Positions 38,474 to 49,060 of a stretch of 64,000 bases of DNA are shown in pieces. Made by a program: the position numbers and the translations under genes. How positions within the stretch are numbered: position 1 is the stretch's first letter; every line of letters starts with the position of its first letter. A model generated the notes under the pieces. That model made no database searches. It saw only the letters and a program-made list of their open reading frames with translations, and was not told where the DNA came from. Source of the stretch: Archaeoglobales archaeon (GTDB lineage Archaea; Halobacteriota; Archaeoglobi; Archaeoglobales; Archaeoglobaceae); contig JASFYH010000002.1 of the NCBI GenBank assembly GCA_030055595.1, positions 122,201-186,200 on the forward strand. Direction: 5' to 3'.

Positions 38474-39739
38474 ATGTTCTACGACATTAGAGAAGTTAAA
38501 GTTGAAACTTTGACGATCAACATAGAAAACGGAGTCGTGGAGAGACCAAAAATAACGTGTTTTCATTCAAAAAGCTTTAGAGTTTTGAAAAATGGATTTT
38601 GGGGAGTTTTTGAGGGGTTGGTAAGCGATTCGGAAGGTTTGAACTTTGCAGAAAAGAATGCTATCAGCAAGGGGAATGTGGAGCTCTTGGAAGTAAATTC
38701 AAGTGGAAGATACGAGCTGAAAACTAAGATCGACCCAAGGGATCTCAGCGTTGAAGAAAAACTGGATTTTCTTAAGGAGATTGATAAAAGCATCTATACT
38801 AAAACAAGAAAGCTCGGATATATCGAGAGCTCCAAGCAATTTGAATACCGTGACTCTCTTGGAAATGAAGTTCGCTATGAGGTTCCGAGAATAGGAATTT
38901 CGATCATCGCAATAGCTAAAGGAGAGACTTTGCAGTTAATTTCAAAACGCTTGATGAAGCCCGGAGGCTGGGAAAAAATTGAGGGTGCTTTTGAACTAGT
39001 TGGAGAGATCAATGAGGTTCTTCCTAAGCTTACCAACGCAAGATCGCCTCCTTCGGGAGAAATGAATGTGTTAATGAACCCGGAACTTGCGGGAGTTTTT
39101 ATTCATGAAGCTTTTGGGCATGCGGTTGAAGCTGATCACGTTTTGCAAGGGGCGAGCGTGCTTAGCGGAAAAATAGGAGAAAAGATTGCTGGGGAGAACG
39201 TAACCATTGTGGACGATCCTATGGTTGAGGAATTTGGTTTCTATCCGTTTGACGACGAGGGCGTAAAAGCCAGAAAGAAGACTTTAGTTGAAAATGGAGT
39301 CTTAAGAAGTTATTTACATAGTAAAGAGACTGCAAAGAAGCTTGGTGGAGATCCGGGGAATGCAAGAAGTGAAGGTGTTGCTTTTCCGATCGTGAGAATG
39401 AGTAATACCTATCTAAAAGAGGGTGAATTTAAATTCGAGGAATTGCTTGAGTTTTGCAAGAACGGTGTTTTCCTTATAAGCTCAAGAGGTGGCGAAACTA
39501 ACCCCGCAACGGGTTACTTTCAGTTCAGTGCTCAATATGGCTACTTAGTCAGAGATGGTGAGCTTTCTGATATGATCAGAGATGTTTCGCTTTCAGGAAC
39601 CCTCGACATTCTGAAAGACGTTAAACTTGGAAATAAAATCGAGTTTGACCCCGGTTTCTGTGGAAAAGCTTATCAAACTGTCCCGGTTGCTGATGGTGCC
39701 CCAGCGGTTCTCTGCAGAGCGAAGGTTGGTGGTTCCTGA
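38474..39739 (+). CDS. tldD: TldD-family metalloprotease subunit
   Basis: FIHEAFGHAVEADHVLQGASVLSGKIGEKIA (HExxxH); GNARSEGVAFPIVRMSNTYL. Confidence 0.92.
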   Translation: MFYDIREVKVETLTINIENGVVERPKITCFHSKSFRVLKNGFWGVFEGLVSDSEGLNFAEKNAISKGNVELLEVNSSGRYELKTKIDPRDLSVEEKLDFLKEIDKSIYTKTRKLGYIESSKQFEYRDSLGNEVRYEVPRIGISIIAIAKGETLQLISKRLMKPGGWEKIEGAFELVGEINEVLPKLTNARSPPSGEMNVLMNPELAGVFIHEAFGHAVEADHVLQGASVLSGKIGEKIAGENVTIVDDPMVEEFGFYPFDDEGVKARKKTLVENGVLRSYLHSKETAKKLGGDPGNARSEGVAFPIVRMSNTYLKEGEFKFEELLEFCKNGVFLISSRGGETNPATGYFQFSAQYGYLVRDGELSDMIRDVSLSGTLDILKDVKLGNKIEFDPGFCGKAYQTVPVADGAPAVLCRAKVGGS

Positions 39740-40914
39740 TGGAATGGGAGATCTTTGAAGAAAAAGTAAGAGGGTTTTTAGCAGAGGTCTCTGCAGGGAA
39801 TTTAAGGGCTGTCCATTCCTATAAAGACTCCTCCTGTGCAGTAAGAGTCATAATAGACGGAAAAGTCGGTTTTTCAGCTGGTAAAAATGTTGAGAGGGTA
39901 ATGGAGAATGCAAAAAAGATTGCAAGGATCTCCGAAGAAAGATTGCACAATTTTCCGAACGAAAAACCAGCAAAAGTTTTAGGTATTTATGATAAACGTT
40001 TAGAAAACATAACATCTGATTTTATAAAAGAAGAATATGAAATTCTTATAAACTCAGTAGAGAGAGCAAAAATTGCAAATGCCTATATAATTCACTCGAT
40101 CGTTGAAGTTAATCTTAAAAATTCCTCGGGGGCGGATCTAAGCAAAAAAGAGACTTTTTCGTCGTTTTCAATAGAGACGGTATACGAAGACGGTAGTGGA
40201 TTCTCAGAGTGCGAGAGTAGAAGCAGAGAACTCGAAATAGTAGAGACCGCCCAATATGCAGAGAGGCTTGCTATTGGATCTTCAAAGGCTACAAAGATCG
40301 AAAGCGGTTATTACGATCTAATTCTTATGCCAAATGCGGTCCACCAGCTATTTTCCAACACTCTTTATCCCTCACTTTCAGCTGAAAATGTCTCAAAAGG
40401 GAGAAGCTTGCTTAAAATTGGCTCTTACATTGGAGAACTAAAGTTGATAGACGATCCGACGATCGAAGGGGGTATTGAAAGCTACTTTTTCGATGATGAA
40501 GGTGTGAAGGCGAGAAGAAAAATCCTTGTTGATAAGGAAGTTAAATGCTTTTACTCGGACTGGAAAAACTCAATAAATTTCGGAGCCACCGGTAATGGCT
40601 TAAGAGCGGGCATAGAGCTCCCACCTTCTCCGATGCCAAGTAACGTGGTTGTTGAAATTGATAATAAAGCTGATCCAGATCATGCTTTGATCATACACAA
40701 CTTTTTAGGCTCACACACCGCCAACCCGCTGAGCGGAGACTTCAGTGTAGAATGCCTGAACGCTGAGCTTAATTCAAGAGCTATAAAAGGGGCTATGATC
40801 TACGGAAACATTTTTGAAGTCCTGAAACGAATTGAAGGCTACTCTTCAGAAGAAAAACAAGTAGAGTGCACGATCTCTCCCGCAATAAGGTTTAAAAAGA
40901 TTAGAGTTGTTTAG
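39739..40914 (+). CDS. tldE: TldE/PmbA-family protein
   Basis: TldD paralog lacking HExxxH; IESGYYDLILMPNAVHQLFSNTLYPSLSAENVSKGRS...; start overlaps the tldD stop. Confidence 0.9.
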   Translation: MEWEIFEEKVRGFLAEVSAGNLRAVHSYKDSSCAVRVIIDGKVGFSAGKNVERVMENAKKIARISEERLHNFPNEKPAKVLGIYDKRLENITSDFIKEEYEILINSVERAKIANAYIIHSIVEVNLKNSSGADLSKKETFSSFSIETVYEDGSGFSECESRSRELEIVETAQYAERLAIGSSKATKIESGYYDLILMPNAVHQLFSNTLYPSLSAENVSKGRSLLKIGSYIGELKLIDDPTIEGGIESYFFDDEGVKARRKILVDKEVKCFYSDWKNSINFGATGNGLRAGIELPPSPMPSNVVVEIDNKADPDHALIIHNFLGSHTANPLSGDFSVECLNAELNSRAIKGAMIYGNIFEVLKRIEGYSSEEKQVECTISPAIRFKKIRVV

Positions 40915-41323
40915 CAACTAATAGCGAAAGAAAAAGAGATATAACAAGGAGCATTATAAGAACTAAAGCTATTTTTGCCACTCTTAGCACGTTAGACTTT
41001 TTCTCAGCCTTCACAACCTCGAATTCTAATGATTTGTAGCTCGGTTCGAATCCGGGAGCTTTGAACTTCATGTCGATCTTATGCTTTCCAATATAAGGAG
41101 ACAAAAAAGAGAATGAGAAGGTGCCCAATTTGGCATCTGACTCTCCAATCTCTTTTCCGTCGAGATAGAACTTTACTCTGCCATCTAAAGGTTTCCATTC
41201 CTTTTCTTTTTCGTCATAAAAAGTTAGCCAGCCCTCTACGGTAACCATTTCCCCCTCCGAGACAAAACCATTGACAAAATGAGCTGAAATTCTCGTCCTA
41301 AACAACGAACTTAAAGAAGACAT
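40901..41323 (-). CDS. Ig-like beta-domain protein with C-terminal membrane anchor, linked to Tad-like secretion genes
   Basis: 140 aa: GEMVTVEGWLTFYDEKEKEWKPLDGRVKFYLDGKEIGESDAKLGTFSFSFLSPYIGKHKIDMKFKA then TM VAKIALVLIMLLVISLFLSLLVA. Confidence 0.6.
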   Translation of the reverse strand: MSSLSSLFRTRISAHFVNGFVSEGEMVTVEGWLTFYDEKEKEWKPLDGRVKFYLDGKEIGESDAKLGTFSFSFLSPYIGKHKIDMKFKAPGFEPSYKSLEFEVVKAEKKSNVLRVAKIALVLIMLLVISLFLSLLVAKQL

Positions 41324-43133
41324 AGGTAATTGCCACCAGCAGAAATATATGTTTCAGTCCCGCTTCAACTCTCCCCTCTCCCATAACACCCGCAGCCAAT
41401 CCAGAAAAAACTGCAACAAGAAATGATGTTTCCATAAAGACGTTCTCCAGATCTGCCAGATCGATCGCGGTTGCGATCTGAGTGATCTCGATCGAAGCAA
41501 ACATGGAGAGCATGTTCTTTATTAGAACGTATGCGGTGTATAAAAAGACTCCGAAAGCCAGATAGATTATGATTATATAAGTGCTCATCATATCCCTGAG
41601 TCTGTTTCTCATCTCTATTTCAAGTTCTGAGAAATTAGAGGCGACAATGAGGGCTTCTCTTATACTTGGCGAAGCCTCAATGGCTTTTACAAGCATTGAA
41701 ATTGCCTTTTGAAAAACACTGCTTCTTATGCGTCTTTCAAGTCTGACAAAAGCTGAAGTCACCAGCTCCCCCCATTCCAATCTTCTCTTTATTGTTCTTA
41801 TCTCTTTGCTCAGAACTCCCGCTTCAGTGTCGCTTATGTTCTTTAAAGCCTCAACAACATTCAGTCCCGCCTCATTAAGGGATGCAAGCTGTTTCAGAAA
41901 GTCTGGAAGTTCTTTTTCAGCTTTTCTTAACAATCTCTCACGATACTCAACAAAGAAAACTGTTGGTAGTCCAAAGGCGAGTAAAGTTGTGAAAACAAGG
42001 TAATCAAACTCCATTCTCCCGTAGAAGATTAAGAAAAAGGCAATTGGTGGCAAGAGTAGATAGAAAAGGACATATTTGAATTTTACAACATAGGGCATCT
42101 CAAGGATCGGATAAGTTAAGAAGCTCTTGATCTTGTTGAATGTCCTCCTCAGCTTGCTAAACTTAAAGCCTGCTGGTTTCTCCGTTGTTCTCGCCAATAT
42201 TTCTTCCTGTTCTACCTCAAATTTACCAATACCTCTGCTTTCACGTGCGGTTGAAGAATATGCTAACCAAAGAACGATCAAAGAACCCATTGGCAAAAGT
42301 GTATAAGCAAAAATTCTGTAAAGTCCTAAACTCGCACTTCCGATCATGTTGAAAACGACGAGAACGATCAGGAAAAACAATGGAGCAACAATAAACAGGG
42401 CAAGATAGATCTCTGCTATGATCTGCATGGATTCTGAGTAAAGCGTGTAAAGTCTCTCCTTTTCCGAGAAAAACTGCTCAGATTTTGCCTTTAGGTAGTC
42501 CAAAACATTTCCACCACCACGGTATACATCGATGAAGTTCTCAAGAAAGATCCTTAGCTTCTCCGATGGCGTGGTTTCCGCAACGAATTTCATCGCACTC
42601 TCAAGATCCCTGCCCATCTCAACAAGAACCGCGATCTTCTCGAATTCAACACTGAGCTCGCTGAAAAGGTGTTTATTTTCTGCAATAAACTTAATAGCAG
42701 AGATCATTGGCACATTTCCTTTTGCCATCCCGAGAAGCATGTTTACCGCGTGTGGTAATGCGGAGTCGATCTTTCCACTTCTTGAGCTTGCGACATAATA
42801 GGGATAAGATAAAAGAAGATATCGGGTGAATCCAAAGAAAATAAGTGAGATGATTAGAGAGAGAGCGATTTGAATTTTCCAGAACTCCAAGACCACGCCA
42901 AGGTTGATATACTCAATTCCAAAAGTGCTCCTAAGCAACAAAGAGAGAACGATCCCCACAAAAACCCCCAAGAGCATCGCAATAAGCGAGAAAAACAGAG
43001 AACCCGCAAGAAATTCTGGAGTCGTTGTTCGAAGCCTTGCACTCTCTATCGCCTTATCCAGATCAGCGAATCTATTCGGATTTGCTTCGATCTTATCTCT
43101 AAAGTATCTTTTCATGAAATTCGGAGCGATCAT
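41298..43133 (-). CDS. Type II/IV secretion platform protein (GspF/TadC/FlaJ-like)
   Basis: 611 aa polytopic protein with two T2SF-like regions; ATGA overlap with the ATPase gene. Confidence 0.85.
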   Translation of the reverse strand: MIAPNFMKRYFRDKIEANPNRFADLDKAIESARLRTTTPEFLAGSLFFSLIAMLLGVFVGIVLSLLLRSTFGIEYINLGVVLEFWKIQIALSLIISLIFFGFTRYLLLSYPYYVASSRSGKIDSALPHAVNMLLGMAKGNVPMISAIKFIAENKHLFSELSVEFEKIAVLVEMGRDLESAMKFVAETTPSEKLRIFLENFIDVYRGGGNVLDYLKAKSEQFFSEKERLYTLYSESMQIIAEIYLALFIVAPLFFLIVLVVFNMIGSASLGLYRIFAYTLLPMGSLIVLWLAYSSTARESRGIGKFEVEQEEILARTTEKPAGFKFSKLRRTFNKIKSFLTYPILEMPYVVKFKYVLFYLLLPPIAFFLIFYGRMEFDYLVFTTLLAFGLPTVFFVEYRERLLRKAEKELPDFLKQLASLNEAGLNVVEALKNISDTEAGVLSKEIRTIKRRLEWGELVTSAFVRLERRIRSSVFQKAISMLVKAIEASPSIREALIVASNFSELEIEMRNRLRDMMSTYIIIIYLAFGVFLYTAYVLIKNMLSMFASIEITQIATAIDLADLENVFMETSFLVAVFSGLAAGVMGEGRVEAGLKHIFLLVAITYVFFKFVV

Positions 43134-44632
43134 AGGACTCTCGAGAATGCAATTTCAGGATTTCTATAATAATTATGAATCAGCTTTGTAAATTCCGTGT
43201 AATCCTTAACACCGCTTTTAATCATCCATTCTAAATATTTTCTCCTTCTCTGGAGCTCCTCATAAACGTCATCCATTCTAGAGGTTGCAATTTTCTCAAG
43301 CTTCTTCGGAATGCTAACTTCAATGTGCTCATCTCTCTTTGCATCCCACCTCGCGAATTGATTTACGAGCAAATTCTTGTCCGCTGGATCTATTCCAAGG
43401 ATCTCATTTATTTCCTTAGTTCTTCTTATTCTCTTTGCTCCCCTCAGATACATATTCTGAACGAGCACGATATCTAAAAACTGGAGCATGCTCCTTGGAA
43501 CATTTAACGGATCGCTTTCGAATCTATAAACCATCTGGTTTATGTCTCCCGCATGAAAAGTTGAGTAGCTTGCATGCCCTGTCGACATAGCCTGAAAGAG
43601 TGTTTGAGCTTCTTTTCCTCTAACTTCTCCCACCACAATATAATCGGGTCTCTGCCTTAATGCGGCCCTTAGCAGATCATACATATCGATTTCCTGCTCA
43701 CCTATGCCTGTCCTCGTTACCTGAGCAAGCCAGTTATCGTGGTATAACCTGATCTCTCTCGTATCCTCGATCGAAACGATCTTTGCATCTGGAGGAACGA
43801 ACATTAGTATTGAATTCAGCGTAGTCGTCTTTCCACTCGCTGTTTCTCCAACGACGATCACTGAGAGTTTGTGTTCTATTGCAAGCCAGAGATAAGCCAT
43901 GATCCCTATGGGAATCGTGCCAAACCTAACCAGATCAAGTGGAGTTAATGGCTGAGTCGCAAATTTTCTTATAGTAAAGCTTGAGCCTCTTGGTGTCACT
44001 TCTGTTCCAAATGTTGCCTGAAGTCTGCTTCCATCTGGAAGAGTTGAATCTACAATAGGATTTGCCAATGAGATGTGTTTTCCACTCCTCTGAGTTAGGA
44101 GCATAACAAGCCTGTCTAGAGCAAGCTTTGGGATCTTAATATTTGTCTCTAAATAACCGTAACTCTTCTGGTATACAAAGATCGGGATCTCATAGCCATC
44201 GCAAGAAATGTCCTCAACATTTGGATCAACGATCAGAGGTTCTATGATGCTGTAACCAAAAAACTCACGAAAAAGATAGTATAACATCCTCGAATACAGA
44301 TCGCTATCCATTTCAATTCCATATTCCTTAGTAAGTCTTTCAAAATTTTTCACGAGTGCCTTTGCTCTATCTTCAAGCTCCAAAGAAACGTCGAGGAGTG
44401 TCAAAATTCTCCTCAAATCTACGATTATGGAGGCGAGAATTTTAAGCTCGTTAACGTTTAAAGAGGGTTCGATCGCAAAATATCTCAATTTATGATGCTC
44501 AACGTCTTCAAATATGACGATCTTTATAAAAGGCTCCGCGACCCAATACTCGCTAACAACGTTTTCGAACTTCAGATCTTCAACGATCTCGGACTTTATG
44601 AAGTCCATTAGTAATTTATACCTCTCAATCAT
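43130..44632 (-). CDS. Type II/IV secretion ATPase (GspE/TadA/VirB11-like)
   Basis: GETASGKTTTLNSIL, SIEDTREIRLYH, RQRPDYIVVGEVRGKEA, TGHASYSTFHAGD. Confidence 0.92.
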   Translation of the reverse strand: MIERYKLLMDFIKSEIVEDLKFENVVSEYWVAEPFIKIVIFEDVEHHKLRYFAIEPSLNVNELKILASIIVDLRRILTLLDVSLELEDRAKALVKNFERLTKEYGIEMDSDLYSRMLYYLFREFFGYSIIEPLIVDPNVEDISCDGYEIPIFVYQKSYGYLETNIKIPKLALDRLVMLLTQRSGKHISLANPIVDSTLPDGSRLQATFGTEVTPRGSSFTIRKFATQPLTPLDLVRFGTIPIGIMAYLWLAIEHKLSVIVVGETASGKTTTLNSILMFVPPDAKIVSIEDTREIRLYHDNWLAQVTRTGIGEQEIDMYDLLRAALRQRPDYIVVGEVRGKEAQTLFQAMSTGHASYSTFHAGDINQMVYRFESDPLNVPRSMLQFLDIVLVQNMYLRGAKRIRRTKEINEILGIDPADKNLLVNQFARWDAKRDEHIEVSIPKKLEKIATSRMDDVYEELQRRRKYLEWMIKSGVKDYTEFTKLIHNYYRNPEIAFSRVL

Positions 44633-44684
44633 TTCATTATATTTCGCATTAGGGATATATATTCTTTTCCTACAAATCTGAAAG

Positions 44685-45950
44685 TTATTGCTCCTCTTTG
44701 GATTTCTCTTTCACAAAAAGAACGCAAATAACAGATAACACCGAAGCAAGAAGGCAGAATTCAAATGAGAGATTGTATGCCTCCACTGGATAAATTGACC
44801 CGATCTTTCCCACTGAGTCCATCAAATAACCCATTATCGTCTGGAATAAAGCTGCACCGAAGAATGGGAAGACGTTGACAACGCTCATGGACAGACCTGT
44901 CATTCTTAGCGGGAATAGCTCCTTCACAATCGCATAAGCTACAGGACCTGTGCTCGAGAAAAAGCCTATAAAAAAGGAGATTAGGCAGATAGAAGCAATG
45001 CTAAGACTCGATATATAGACCACAAGGGGTAACCAAGTTATCGTAAATCCAATACCCCCCAAGATCAATATCGTCTTCTTCAGCCCAATAAGATCTGAGA
45101 TCCTTCCAAAAATAAGAGCACCCACTATAGTTCCAATTCCCACAAGCATCAGAATTGTGCCCGCTGTCGCTTTTGACAGTCCATAGACATCGATCAAATA
45201 AGGGCCTCCCCATAATCCTTGGAAACCCATAACAATACCGTATCTGAGCATTGCAGAAATGGCAATTAGCCAGAGCGACAAATTACCAACGATCAGATAT
45301 AAATCGTCTTTTCTGAGCTTCTCCTCTTTAAAGTCTCTTGGAGCGTCTTTGACCACTTTAAAGCAGAGGAAGATTAAGAACAGTGTTATAATTGCTAAAA
45401 AAGCGAATGGAAGTCTCCAGCCAAAAAGTTCAACCGCTAATGCCAAGGGATAGGCTGATAGAATTGCTCCAAGATTTCCAATTGCAAAAAGAATCCCCGT
45501 TGCTGTTGCAAACTCGTTTTGCCTGAACCAGACAGATACGATCTTTATCGTCGGCACATAAACTCCCGCAACTCCAATACCTATCAAAAGTCTTGAAAAT
45601 ACCGCCATTTCGTAATTTTTTGCAAGAACTAAGATGAGAATACCAAAAAAGGCTATACAAGTAAAAACCATAACAGTCCATTTTGCTCCTTTCAGGTCAG
45701 AAAGGACCCCAACAGGGATCTGAAGAATTGCATATGGATAAAAATAAGCTGAAGAAAGAATCCCGACTGCAAGTGCGGAAACAGCGAATTCTTTCATGAA
45801 TTCATCCGCCATTACCGCTGGAGAGGTTCTGTGGAAATAAACCAAGAAGTATATACAAGCTAAAACTCCAAATATCGCCCATTTACTTGATTTCAAACCT
45901 GAGGATCGCACATATACCACCAAGTTTCGATACAATTTCACCTGGCTCAA
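44685..45950 (-). CDS. Major facilitator superfamily transporter (true start probably TTG near 45896)
   Basis: 12-TM-like protein; GILSSAYFYPYAILQIPVGVLSDLKGAKW; the N-terminal 18 aa overlap pelota and are probably not translated. Confidence 0.87.
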   Translation of the reverse strand: MSQVKLYRNLVVYVRSSGLKSSKWAIFGVLACIYFLVYFHRTSPAVMADEFMKEFAVSALAVGILSSAYFYPYAILQIPVGVLSDLKGAKWTVMVFTCIAFFGILILVLAKNYEMAVFSRLLIGIGVAGVYVPTIKIVSVWFRQNEFATATGILFAIGNLGAILSAYPLALAVELFGWRLPFAFLAIITLFLIFLCFKVVKDAPRDFKEEKLRKDDLYLIVGNLSLWLIAISAMLRYGIVMGFQGLWGGPYLIDVYGLSKATAGTILMLVGIGTIVGALIFGRISDLIGLKKTILILGGIGFTITWLPLVVYISSLSIASICLISFFIGFFSSTGPVAYAIVKELFPLRMTGLSMSVVNVFPFFGAALFQTIMGYLMDSVGKIGSIYPVEAYNLSFEFCLLASVLSVICVLFVKEKSKEEQ

Positions 45951-46914
45951 ATTCGGAGCTCAAGATCAGAACTTTCCCTCCCGCTTTTTCAACCTCCTCC
46001 ATGAATCCATCGATCGCCCACTTTTCCCTTTCCCTGAGCAAAAAGTCATCTGAAACGAGGAGAATTTCTATAGCCCCATAATCCTTCGCATTCTTCACGT
46101 CTTCAAGTCCATAAGCAACCTTTTCATTTTTTGCGATGCCCTCAAGCAGTCTATCTACAAGTTCAGCTTCTTCAGCGAGTCTTATCTCTCCTACGATCCT
46201 GTCTATCGTTCTTCTTTTTAAAACCTCTAAAAATCCTCTTCTGCCAATTGCAGAAGTATCTACTATGACCGCTTTTTTAGCTATCTCAGCATCTTTCTGC
46301 CTCAAATAATCGTAAAAATCCTTTTTTGTAAAACCCGGTCCTGCAAGCACGAGATATCTGAAGCCAACATTCTTCAAAGTTTCAAAAAGCTCCCCAAAAA
46401 ATTCATTCCTCGTCCCACCGTAATTCTTAGCATAAGAGAATCTTTTTTCAAAGACCTCCTCGATTCCCCAATCCCTCAATGCTCCAGCAACTGCCTCGCC
46501 TTCCTCAATCGTTAATATAAGCACTTCAGGTCTTTTTGAGTTCTCTAAAGCCTTTTTTAGTCTCCTCAACTGCTCCTCTTTCCATTTCTTCGAAATACTA
46601 AGCTCTCTGCCTACCATGATATTAAGAGTGTGAAATCCCGCCTCCTCTACTCCTGAAACGATCTTTCCAGTGATCCTAAGTCTGTTCGCAAACTTGTGAA
46701 ACTCAACCTTCTCTACTTCTATACCAATTCTGACTGTGATCAGTTCCTTGTCTCCTCTAAGCTTGTCATTACTATGGCTTGCCCTTTTAGTTAGCGAATA
46801 AACTATGTCTCCTTTCTCGATTATGAACTTTAGATGCCAGAGATCATCGAGATTCTCTGGAATTAGCTTTATTTCTCCCTCATGATCTCTGAGATCTTCC
46901 TCGAGAATTTGCAC
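45883..46914 (-). CDS. pelA: Pelota/Dom34 ribosome-rescue factor
   Basis: MQILEEDLRDHEGEIKLIPENLDDLWHLKFIIEKGDIVYSLTKRA...VLAGPGFTKKDFYDYLR...VDTSAIGRRGFLEVLKR. Confidence 0.93.
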   Translation of the reverse strand: MQILEEDLRDHEGEIKLIPENLDDLWHLKFIIEKGDIVYSLTKRASHSNDKLRGDKELITVRIGIEVEKVEFHKFANRLRITGKIVSGVEEAGFHTLNIMVGRELSISKKWKEEQLRRLKKALENSKRPEVLILTIEEGEAVAGALRDWGIEEVFEKRFSYAKNYGGTRNEFFGELFETLKNVGFRYLVLAGPGFTKKDFYDYLRQKDAEIAKKAVIVDTSAIGRRGFLEVLKRRTIDRIVGEIRLAEEAELVDRLLEGIAKNEKVAYGLEDVKNAKDYGAIEILLVSDDFLLREREKWAIDGFMEEVEKAGGKVLILSSEFEPGEIVSKLGGICAILRFEIK

Positions 46915-46991
46915 AGAACAAATATGTCTCGATTTTTAAAACATGCTTTAAAAAGATCGCTTTGAAACGAGCGATACTTTTAAATAGCTAA

Positions 46992-47439
<448 letters not shown>

Positions 47440-47440
<1 letters not shown>

Positions 47441-48798
47441 TGTGTGGCATCGCTGGAGCATATAGCGAGAATTTTATAGCTGGAAAATACATCTATTACG
47501 CTCTTTTTTCTCTACAACATCGTGGACAAGAGTCCGCTGGGATCGCTTTCTACAGTGATGGGCTTCGCTACAAAAAGCAAATGGGATTGGTTTCAGAAGT
47601 CTTCAGCAAAGAAGATCTAATTCCCGCTAAATACGCAATTGGACATGTCAGATATTCTACAACGGGCTTGTCAAGGCTCGAAAATGCACAACCATTTGTT
47701 GTTAGATCAAAGATCGGAAATATCGCTGTTGCACACAATGGAAACCTCGTAAATCATGCTGAACTAAGAAGAAAACTTGAAAATGAAGGTAGTGTTTTCA
47801 CTTCTGACTCGGATTCGGAGATCATCGCTCAAATGCTCTCAAAGATCTTGCTAATAGAAGGGGATTACAAGGAATGCCTTCAAGAATTAAATTCAAAGCT
47901 TATCGGTAGCCATTCATGTGTTCTGCTCATAAACGACAAGATCATAGCATATCGTGATCCCTTGGGTTTCAGACCTCTATGTGTTGGAGAGATCGAAGAC
48001 GGTTATATTGTCTGCAGTGAAAGTTGTGCGATCGATTCTCTTGAAGGTAAGTTTATTAGAGATTTAGAGCCGGGAGAAGCGGTTATAATTGAGGATGGAG
48101 AGCTTGAATTCATAAAATTTGCAAAGAGCAATAGAAAAGCGGTCTGCATTTTTGAATATATCTACTTCGCCCGTCCAGACTCGATCATTGACGGAATAAA
48201 CGTCTACAAAGCGAGAACTGAAATGGGAAGAATTCTCGCTGAAGAATCGCCAACCAATGCGGACTTTGTGTCAGCAGTTCCAGACAGCGGAATAACTGCT
48301 GCAATTGGATATGCAACGAGATCTGGGTTGCCTTATATGGAATGCTTGATAAAGAATAGATATGTCGGAAGAACCTTCATAATGCCAAAGCAAGAGCTTA
48401 GAGAGCTTTTAGTAAAGCTTAAAGTGAATGTTATAAAAGAAAACGCAATGAACAAAAGGATCGTGCTTGTAGATGACAGCATAGTCAGAGCAACTACTTC
48501 GAAGAAGATCGTTGAAATGCTAAAAAGAGCGGGTGCAAAGGAAGTGCACGTTAGAGTTGGAAGTCCTCCGATCATTGCTCCATGCTACTTCGGCATCGAC
48601 ATGAAAACAAGAAAAGAACTCGTTGCTTCCAGCCATAGTGTTGAGGAGATCAAAGAGATCGTTGGAGCGGACAGCCTTTGTTATCTGAGTCTAAAGGGAT
48701 TACTAACCGCTCTTAAGAAATTAGGTGGAAAAGAGTTCTGCACCGCTTGTCTCACTGGCAAATACCCTGTTCCAGTCCCGGGAGAGTTAACGGAGTAA
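47440..48798 (+). CDS. purF: Amidophosphoribosyltransferase
   Basis: MCGIAGAYSENF (N-terminal Cys nucleophile), SLQHRGQESAGIAFY, IVLVDDSIVRATTSKKIV PRPP motif. Confidence 0.95.
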
Positions 48799-48975
48799 GG
48801 GTAGCCAGAACATCAGCAGGATTATTAAGAGCATCAGAAACATGAATAAAGTGAAATTCCTCTGTCTTTTCCTTTCTTTCTCCATTTTTTGCTCGCATTC
48901 CTCACTGCAGTAGTATTTATCCGCTTCTATCGCTTTTCCACAAACGATACAGTGACGATGGGGGACGAGGGGCAT
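48787..48975 (-). CDS. DUF2116-type zinc-ribbon protein with C-terminal TM
   Basis: MPLVPHRHCIVCGKAIEADKYYCSEECEQKMEKERKRQRNFTLFMFLMLLIILLMFWLPLLR. Start trimmed to ATG 48975. Confidence 0.75.
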   Translation of the reverse strand: MPLVPHRHCIVCGKAIEADKYYCSEECEQKMEKERKRQRNFTLFMFLMLLIILLMFWLPLLR

Positions 48976-49060
48976 ATTTTTTGTCGATTTGCAATATAAA
49001 AAGTTTTTCAAAAAGGCTCAGTAAAGAAAGCCTTATTACACATTCAAAGATCTTGATTTT

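Noticed and set aside
41298-44632. Second archaellum locus
   Set aside because: Although ATPase and platform resemble FlaI/FlaJ, there is no FlaH, FlaF, FlaG or archaellin nearby and the platform has a doubled T2SF layout, so a Tad/pilus-like call is safer.
49012-49060. Cobalamin riboswitch upstream of btuC
   Set aside because: Gap too short and no B12-box-like conserved sequence seen.
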